Below are positions 56,951 to 64,000 of a stretch of 64,000 bases of DNA, piece after piece. Every line of letters begins with the position of its first letter. Position 1 is the first letter of the stretch. The stretch is from Isoetes taiwanensis (lineage: Eukaryota; Streptophyta; Lycopodiopsida; Isoetales; Isoetaceae), in contig JAJEKV010000054.1 of assembly GCA_021234155.1 (NCBI GenBank), positions 2,203,574 through 2,267,573 on the forward strand. Reading direction: 5' to 3'. The notes under the pieces were generated by a model, which made no database searches, was not told the origin of the DNA, and saw only the letters and a list, made by a program, of their open reading frames with translations. The position numbers and the translations under genes are program-made.

Positions 56951-57494
56951 AGGAAATTTGAGATCTCATTTCATCCCCATAAGAATCCTCCAATGGAATG
57001 GCTACCCACTATTAACTGCAATTAATGCAGCACCAACAACTTCATTGTTGTTGTTATTCCCCCATAACTTTTGATCCACTTGTCAAAATGTTGCGGCGTT
57101 TATTGCATTAGATGTAGAATGAAAAGATCTTTCCAATGATATATGGTTATGATGTATTTCAATATGGTCATATGCGTTAACCTTAAAAAAATATGATTTT
57201 TTGCTTATTTCTTATATATTTATATCGTAAAAGATGTATGAATGGGTTATCACTAGATAGATCTTGTGAAGACGAACCCATTGCTACAAAAAGTTTTGAA
57301 TCGAGTTCGGATCAAAAGTTATAATGAAAAAATGATACTACTGAAGTTAGTTGCAAATTGTATTAATTACAGGCGCCACATATCTTGGAATGAGATATCT
57401 TGGAGCTCTTCTCTTATTGGGCCGGTTTAAAAGTCGACATGGCATTTTAAGCATCCCTTAATGGGACAAAATGTGATCTCATTTTTCCTCTAAT
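56946..57494. mobile_element. MITE-like insertion near the end of ORF3, copy 1 only
   Basis: 549 bp with terminal inverted repeats of about 33 bp: ATTAGAGGAAATTTGAGATC at the left and its inverse (GATCTCATTTTTCCTCTAAT-like, reading ATTAGAGGAAAAATGAGATC on the minus strand) at the right; the repeats continue with CATTTC/TGTCCC similarity. Unit 2 has the uninterrupted site at about 61650. No transposase. Target-site duplication unclear. Confidence 0.8.
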
Positions 57495-57556
57495 GCAGAC
57501 TGCTGGTTTCCCGCCCTCGGAAGCACTTCCTCCTTTTCTTCAGACTGAGTGTCGTT

Positions 57557-57568
57557 TGGTGGGGGGAG
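57557..57568 (+). other. Polypurine tract before LTR2
   Basis: GGTGGGGGGAG directly precedes the TGTTAG of LTR2 (GGTGGGGAG before LTR3), the expected plus-strand primer site. The last codons of ORF3 overlap it in unit 2. Confidence 0.7.
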
Positions 57569-58127
57569 TGTTAGTCCTGTGCCTCCTGGTACAGGACTAT
57601 TCATGCATACGACGGACCAAGTCAAGTCCAAGGATCCACGGGGCGAGCACGGGTCAGATGTCAAAGGCCCAGCCAGAAGACCAAGCGGACCCGCAGACAA
57701 AGAGGCGGGCCGACAAGTGACGGCTCGTCACCGCCTCGCGGCGGCCAGTGATTTTAGGCTTTTCAAGAGGCACCGCCAAAGATTCCTGAATCAGGCCTCC
57801 TTCGTGAGTCGGCAATCAAATCGGTCGAGTGTCTATATTGGGCCAAAGGCCATTGTACTATATATATGAGTAGAGCTAGCACATGAGTTTTAGATGAGTT
57901 TTGAGTCTTGTCTCACTTCAATTTTCTCTCTCGGTTCGAGCTCATGTATCATCATTGATATCAAGGAAGCTTATCATTGTTCTCATTGTTCTTTGTTTTC
58001 TTTTCCCTTTCCTTTGTTTTCTTGCAAATCCCAAGGTGACATAGTCCCCGGATTCTCCCCTAGATCCAAGGGTCCTCACCGAGGACCCGCTTCTGAGTGA
58101 GTTCCCGAACCCGCAGACCCCCAAACA
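57569..58127 (+). repeat. Ty3/gypsy LTR2
   Basis: 559 bp, TGTTAGTCC..CCCAAACA, followed by GGCTACATCTGTAATC, the same host flank as after LTR3 (GGCACACTGTAATC) with local differences at a CTG site. Confidence 0.92.
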
Positions 58128-58740
58128 GGCTACATCTGTAATCATGTAATAGCCAGCTCCTCAGACAACTTATGGTGGATAATGAGGACATATCCAACTC
58201 TATTTGCTGAATTCCTCTACAATCTGCAAGGTATGCAGTGCTATTTCAATCTGTGAAAAAAATTAGCTTATGTGTGCAAACCATGCTACAACACGATGTC
58301 TGTTCATAATTGATGTGTGATTATTGCAGAGACATATTAGCAACAATTTGGAAAAGCTAATGCAGTATTTAGATTTCATAAGTTGAGTTCAATACCAGCC
58401 ATTGTAAGAAACTTCAAAGACGTTTCCAACTCATCTAGAAACACAATATGGATAGGAAATTACATCGAGCATACTATTGCCAAGCAAAATTCAAGGAAAT
58501 CTAGTGTACCTTACATATAGGGCCTGAGCTTTTTAGAAATATGTCATTGAAATCTATCTGTTGGAGCAGAATGCTCCACAAATGGCGGAGGCCATTGTTC
58601 TGCCAGTTGGATCTTCCTCTTACCTTGTTAAGCCAGTCACCACAAAAGCTTTGGCGATATAACATCATATCACACTCTACCCACTTATAATGTAGTTCCA
58701 AACATAACATGGGGCATATAAACAAATAGATCCGTAGATG
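58128..58740. repeat. Host flank of the gypsy insertion, copy 1
   Basis: 613 bp nearly identical to 62281-62888. Differences are few (for example ATATGG versus ATAAGG, and a 3-4 bp indel near 58183). No gene recognised. Confidence 0.92.
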
Positions 58741-61721
58741 CTACTCCAAGGGATCCGGCTCTTTTCGAGTCTGTGTCCTTCTTGACGCCCACCTTTTGGG
58801 AAGCCCTCATCGGCCCGAATCGGGAAGTTGCGGAACGCCACAAGCTTTATGAATTCTCACAAATGGACCTTCCGGCACCAAATCCAGACCAATTGAAGCA
58901 GTTTGTTGCTAATATCGTCAACCGCCGGAAGGATATGCTCTTTGTGGGTCGATGGCACCACGATCCCGCTTACTTCGATTACGATTTACGGTATTCCATA
59001 TTCCTTTGCAAACACCTTGTTTATCTTGGGCGCTTTACGACATAGATGTCACTGAGTTTGGCGCTGTTCAATATCAAGCGAACATGCATCGCCTTACAAA
59101 TATTGCCAAGTCCCATGACACTTTCGTCAAGTTTCTATGGCGCAAATTCCTTGGGTATTCTATCAAGAACACCCATATCAATAAACCATTCTACAATATG
59201 GTTATCACGGCTGTCTTCTCCACTCACTTTCTTGATTGGCCACAAATGTTGTTTCTGAGACTCCTACAAGAAGTAGATGCCTTCAGCCGGGCCCTCCTCC
59301 TCTCTGTCCTCTCAAGTTTCCGTGGGTGGCCATCTTCAAGCTCTTATTATCATTATCTTCATGTTCCTGTGTCGCCTTCCATTTCTCATACCTCCACTCA
59401 ACAATCTCTACATTCACTTCCTCAACACCAACAGGCTGCACCTTCATGCCAGCCTTCTCCTGCTCTTGTTCAACAACTCCACACGCGTATCACTTTGTTT
59501 CCTCTTCCTCCTCACGAAGCCCACGCGCTCCACTTCTCGTCATGTTTCTCGAGGCGTCCCAAACCACCACCAAGCGGGCCCCTCCACCTCCACATCCTCG
59601 CCAACTCCTGTATCAATATCAGCAGGATGTTCAAGCTGCGGCTCTCAAGTTGCAAGAATCACAGGAAGCTCTCATGAATGTGGTTCAAGCGTCCCTGGAG
59701 ACCTCAGATGCGCTCCACCGAGACCTTCAAGCTGCTACCACGCACGTTCACACTCACGGAACCAGCTTCAAAAAAATCACGAGGTCTTTTTGCGGGCCCG
59801 TGAGGATCTCAAGGCGCCATATGATCAGAACACCACGCTGGCGACCCGGCGGGCTCGGTTACAAACCACCATTCGGGAATTATTGGGCGCGTAACAAGAC
59901 AAAGGACACCCTCACGGGTGACAAGGAGAAAGACATTGCTAAGCTCGACACCTTGTATGCGGAGCTTTCTCAGACTTACCGCACTCAAGTTCATGATCTG
60001 ACCGAGCGTGACGCTCGCCTCACCTCCTTAGAAGCTCAACTTTCCACGCTGACCAATCAATTGACGTCTCTCCGGGGATGGAAACTACGAGGCTCGAAAA
60101 CGAAAAATTATTGATGACGCCGAGATTGCCACGCCGGCGCCTAAACACTCTGGGCAATCCTCTTCACATGCCACGCCTTCGCTGGCGTCCGTGTCGATCC
60201 ACGTCTTACGTTAGAAAAAGATAATCGAATCCGTGATCTTGAAAATCAGCTCCAGCAAGCTATCCAATCTGCAGAAGAGGCCCAAACCAAACAGGAATGC
60301 TACTTTAATCTTGGTATCCACACGTCTGTGGATTTTGCTACTCCTTCCAGCTACCTGGATCATGTGGTTGCCAGACGCCACTACTTTCTTTTCAAATGGT
60401 ACGCCGCAGATGGTCAGGTTGATGTTCCCATGCGCAGTGTGGATTTTTTCCGGATCTGACCGGACCTCTCAATCGCAGACAAAGGTTTGCTCTGTGCCCT
60501 CTTGGTCTTCGACCTCCTTCACTGTGAGGACCCTGATTTAATCACTTTCCGCGTTGTCCAGCCGATGGTGTACATCTTCCATGACTTCTATCTGGCTGAT
60601 ATTCAGGACAAATTCCGTGATGGGCCACATCAGCACTTTCAGGGTGACTCACAGACCCAGTGGTTGTTCTTGGATACTAACCTCTATCTCACAGATCATG
60701 ATCGGACTCATACTCTTCATCAGGAGTACATGCCAGAGCTTGCTCATCATTTACCTCTATGGCAAGCCGAAGCATTGGCACAGGTGCGAAAGAATCTTGG
60801 GCATCCTGAGGATCTTCAATTTGCCCAAGTGTATATGCAGCACTTAGCCGGCTACAATCAGTTGCGTGCTCTCCTGGATAGTAAGACTGTACCTACAGGT
60901 TGGGATAGTCCTCCTGTCTGTACTCAGCTCTCTGTTTCTGATTGGGACCGATGGTGCAAAGCGCTTGATCCCGATCTTGTACGAGAATTCAGGGAGCAGG
61001 CTCAGCAGCCCACGCCCACGGGCATGGCTCCTTGTCCATATGCTTCACTGGGTGTCCCTCCATGCCCCAGATTTTTGACCTCCGACTGGCGTCTTCCTTT
61101 TTGGCCGAAGGTCATGGATGGCCATCTTTGGGTCGACTCCAGATCCGGATCTCGGCGGATCTCCGGTGGGATCCCCGATTTGTCGAGGCAGCTCCAGGGG
61201 AGGATAATGCCACCTTGGACACTACTAAAAATTGGCTCTATATTGCTAATGAGCGTGGTTGGCAATGGCCTGCTGATGCTCTTCATGGCCTTGATACTTT
61301 CTTGCAGAATGCCGCCACCTCACCAGACCCTTCAGTACACCATCAAGCTGGTTTCTGTGCTGCTCTCAGATGCATCCTGGTAAGCTCTTTAAATCGGCGT
61401 CGTCTATCTTTTTACTTGCAACCCGAATGCCAATGCGTCGGTGCCTTCCGGTCTCGGACACGCCTTCTCATGGAGTGCCAGTTTGTTCCTTCGGACGCCC
61501 ATGCTGCCCTCGAAGACATGGTGCGCGCTCACTTCCTCATTGATGTCGATCCTGCCCTGGGGCTCAACACTCCTGACGCCCTTCAAACACGCCAGGACCT
61601 CATTGCCCATTACCATAATTTCGCCCGTCCTCATTCCCGTGAAGATCACTTTTCGGGCTTTGGTTTCCGCCCTCGAAGCTTGCTTCCTTCTTTTCTTGGT
61701 GAGTGTCGGTTTGGTGGGGAG
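58741..61721 (+). CDS. Gypsy ORF3, copy 2 (5'-truncated, frameshifted)
   Basis: Begins inside ORF3 at the codon for the 13th residue or so and keeps domain order: RHKLYEFSQMDLPAPN, KFLWRKFLGYS, the Ser/Pro/Gln linker, the coiled coil (about 59600-60060), then the C part, here better preserved: FRVVQPMVYIFHDFYLADIQ, HLPLWQAEALAQVRKNLG, NWLYIANERGWQWPADALHG. It terminates at LTR3 with FGGEC and TGA/TAG-type stop sequence overlapping the polypurine tract. The C half in unit 2 and the N half in unit 1 are the better readings of the protein; I have not joined them. Confidence 0.7.
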
Positions 61722-62280
61722 TGTTAGTCACATGCCTCTGATGCAGGGACTATTCATGCATCTGACGGACCAAGTCAAGTCCAAGGATCCTGATCGAGCC
61801 GCAGGTCGGGCGTCAAAGGCCCAGCAGAAGACCAAGCAGACCACGCAGACAAAGAGGCGGCGCTCAGACAAGTGACGGCCCGTCACCGCCCGCGTCAGCG
61901 TGATTTCAGGCTTTTCAAGAGGCACCGCCAGCATTCCTGCAAATCAGGCCTCCTTCCAGGAGTCGGCACCGAAATCAGTCAGAGTGTCTATATTGGGCCA
62001 AAGGCCATTGTACTATATATATGAGTAGAGCTAGCACATGAGTTTTAGATGAGTTTTGAGTCTTGTCTCACTTCAGTTTTCTCTCGGTTGCGAGAGCTCA
62101 TGTATCATCATTGATATCAAGGAAGCTTATCATTGTTCTCTCATTGTTCTTTGTTTTCTTTTCCCTTTCCTTTGTTTTCTTGCAAATCCCGCGTGACATA
62201 GTCCCCGGATTCTCCTGTTAGATCCAAGGGTCCTCACCGAGGGCTGTCTTGCAGGAGTTCCCGAACCCAGACCCCAAACA
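61722..62280 (+). repeat. Ty3/gypsy LTR3
   Basis: 559 bp, starts TGTTAGTCACATGCC, ends CCCAAACA, followed by GGCAC, which matches the left target-site duplication. Confidence 0.92.
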
Positions 62281-62285
62281 GGCAC
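62281..62285. other. Right target-site duplication (GGCAC)
   Basis: Same five bases as immediately left of LTR1. Confidence 0.8.
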
Positions 62286-62888
62286 ACTGTAATCATGTAA
62301 TAGCCAGCTCCTCAGACAACTTGTGGTGGATAATGACATATCCAACTCTATTTGCTGAATTCCTCTACAATCTGCAAGGTATGCAGTGCTATTTCAATCT
62401 GTGAAAAAAATTAGCTTATGTGTGCAAACCATGCTACAACACGATGTCTGTTCATAATTGATGTGTGATTATTGCAGAGACATATTAGCAACAATTTGGA
62501 AAAGCTAATGCAGTATTTAGATTTCATAAGTTGAGTTCAATACCAGCCATTGTAAGAAACTTCAAAGACGTTTCCAACTCATCTAGAAACACAATAAGGA
62601 TAGGAAATTACATCGAGCATACTATTGCCAAGCAAAATTCAAGGAAATCTAGTGTACCTTACATATAGGGCCTGAGCTTTTTAGAAATATGTCATTGAAA
62701 TCTATCTGTTGGAGCAGAATGCTCCACAAATGGCGGAGGCCATTGTTCTGCCAGTTGGATCTTCCTCTTACCTTGTTAAGCCAGTCACCACAAAAGCTTT
62801 GGCGATATAACATCATATCACACTCTACCCACTTATAATGTAGTTCCAAACATAACATGGGGCATATAAACAAATAGATCCGTAGATG
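62281..62888. repeat. Host flank of the gypsy insertion, copy 2
   Basis: Second copy of the 0.6-kb flank that follows LTR2. No gene recognised. Confidence 0.9.
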
Positions 62889-64000
62889 CCATCCATTTCG
62901 CTTTCAAGTACAGGATACATTGTAGAAGGCCTCAAGCCATGGAAATGATAAGTTCGAGAGTAATGCATTGAACTGCAATTCCAGGCTGTGGCAAAATGTA
63001 GCAGATACAGAAACAACCTTCGATATTGTAGAATAAGAAAGCATCAGCATTCTGATATCTTGCTCCCTTAAATAGTTAGCGATTTAAGCAATAAGTTGCA
63101 GTCCACATATACAGGGATGGTAAGTATGGCAATGAAGCATTTGATTGAAACCCATTTGTCTTAAAAATGGCAGTGTATTTTCATCTATTACCTTTAGTTG
63201 AAGTATTTTCATCTATTACCTTTAGTTGAGTGTTCTGAACTTCTGTTAGCAGCACCAATATGTTGGATGCACAATATTCAACTTGATGCTGGCATGCAGC
63301 ATAGATACGCTTTATTTTGTACCGTGCTCTCCTGTTTGTGACTCCAACGGCATTATCTTTGTTTTTTCTTACTACCTGCTACAAATATCTTTTATCATAC
63401 AGCATAAACCTTTGGATGTTTCAGTTTGATCCATGGTCAGGGATGGGATGCCTTAGTTGTAGCAATGGTGCTAAATGTTTTATGTATTGACCAGCTATTA
63501 GTTAAGTTTGAGCTTTATATTCATTATCCTGCTAACATAAGGCTAAAACATGTAACTAAGCAGCATTTTTGTAAGCACTCAGAAGTTCATATTGAAAAAT
63601 TCGTATTGAAGCACGTTTTCGGAGGTGTTCTAGTAATGTCCCCGCATGGTAAGAAACCTGCCTATCCACAATGTCTTGTAACCATAGATTGCTTCTTCCT
63701 GCATGAACAGTGCAACAAAACTCGTTTGTATCTAACACCTGGAAAGAAGTTTAGATTAACTCAGACTTTGCTATAAACACGTGATATTTACTAAGAGTCA
63801 GTCATGGTTCAGAGAGAGAAATGGTGTGCAAATGATATACAAAATGTGGGCCTTATTAGTCATTTAAGAGGTGTAACCTACCCAGTAATCTGTTTGCCAG
63901 TAATACCAGCTTGCAAAGGGATTATGGAGCTACTTACAGGGCATAGTATTTTGCCAGCTAGAGACATGTATTTGAATCAAAATTTCAACATAAAATCCTA
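62889..64000. other. Intergenic DNA, no gene recognised
   Basis: One 116-codon frame (63426-63776, plus) starts MIHGQGWDALVVAMVLNV and contains VFGGVLVMSPHGKKPAYPQ; I do not recognise it and its composition does not clearly favour coding. TATTTTCATCTATTACCTTTAGTTGA is nearly repeated at about 63178 and 63204. Confidence 0.4.

Larger units (their letters stand above)
54075..58740 (+). repeat. Tandem duplication unit 1 (ORF3, LTR and host flank)
   Basis: The 4666-bp unit begins CTACTCCAAGGGATC inside ORF3, passes through ORF3, the MITE, LTR2 and 613 bp of host flank, and ends ..CCGTAGATG. Unit 2 begins immediately with the same CTACTCCAAGGGATC at 58741. Confidence 0.9.
58741..62888 (+). repeat. 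Tandem duplication unit 2
   Basis: 4148 bp, directly following unit 1 in the same orientation; shorter mainly because it lacks the 549-bp MITE. It ends ..CCGTAGATG at 62888, after which sequence is unique (CCATCCATTTCG). Confidence 0.9.

Noticed and set aside
60487-61383. Membrane-like segment suggesting an envelope protein in ORF3
   Set aside because: The hydrophobic stretch (LLMSVVGNGLLMLF) is the out-of-frame reading of the region that in the better frame gives NWLYIANERGWQW; frames switch here because of indels. No signal peptide was found.

Overview
This window looks like intergenic chromatin from a land plant with a large, repeat-rich nuclear genome. Evidence: plant-type Ty1/copia and Ty3/gypsy elements (primer-binding sites resembling the complements of initiator tRNA-Met and tRNA-Asp), L1-type LINEs, a Helitron terminus, MITE-like foldbacks, and eroded plant gene families (PPR, GDSL lipase, possibly SBP-box). 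One apparently intact gene was recognised, an ERD7/senescence-domain gene. LINE tails made of short tandem repeats would be unusual in a seed plant. A fern or other non-seed plant is my guess, not something the sequence proves.

Layout. 0-5.3 kb: AT-rich DNA, a LINE tail with a (TTCTA)n tract, and a PPR pseudogene (minus strand). 5.3-13.5 kb: a decayed Ty1/copia element (5' LTR, PBS, gag zinc knuckles, protease, RT) interrupted by a poly(A) retroposon and a 5-kb L1-type LINE. 13.5-22 kb: LINE fragment, GDSL lipase pseudogene (minus), two clusters of a 14-bp palindrome with a heat-shock-element core, an SBP-like remnant and a degenerate tandem array. 22.8-24.1 kb: the ERD7-like gene, minus strand, two exons. 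25-32 kb: a 157-bp foldback, a decayed LINE ORF1 copy (minus), a 5'-truncated LINE with a clear target-site duplication, and a 1.86-kb GC-rich ORF1-only LINE derivative. 35-40 kb: three more copies of the TTCTA-tailed LINE, tandem arrays, and a mosaic containing a partial copy of the ERD7 3' region. 41-42.7 kb: pogo-type DNA transposon and Helitron 3' end. 44.86-62.28 kb: a large Ty3/gypsy element with an extra long ORF after integrase; its 3' half, LTR and 0.6 kb of host flank are present twice in tandem. 62.3-64 kb: no recognisable gene.

The two most interesting signals are: (1) a LINE family and ORF1-only partners that share a 3' terminus but end in different microsatellites (TTCTA, TTCC, ATCC); and (2) the extra coiled-coil ORF between integrase and 3' LTR of the gypsy element. 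A caution: near-identical repeat copies differ repeatedly at CAG/CTG sites in a way that suggests consensus errors, so several frameshifts here may not be biological.
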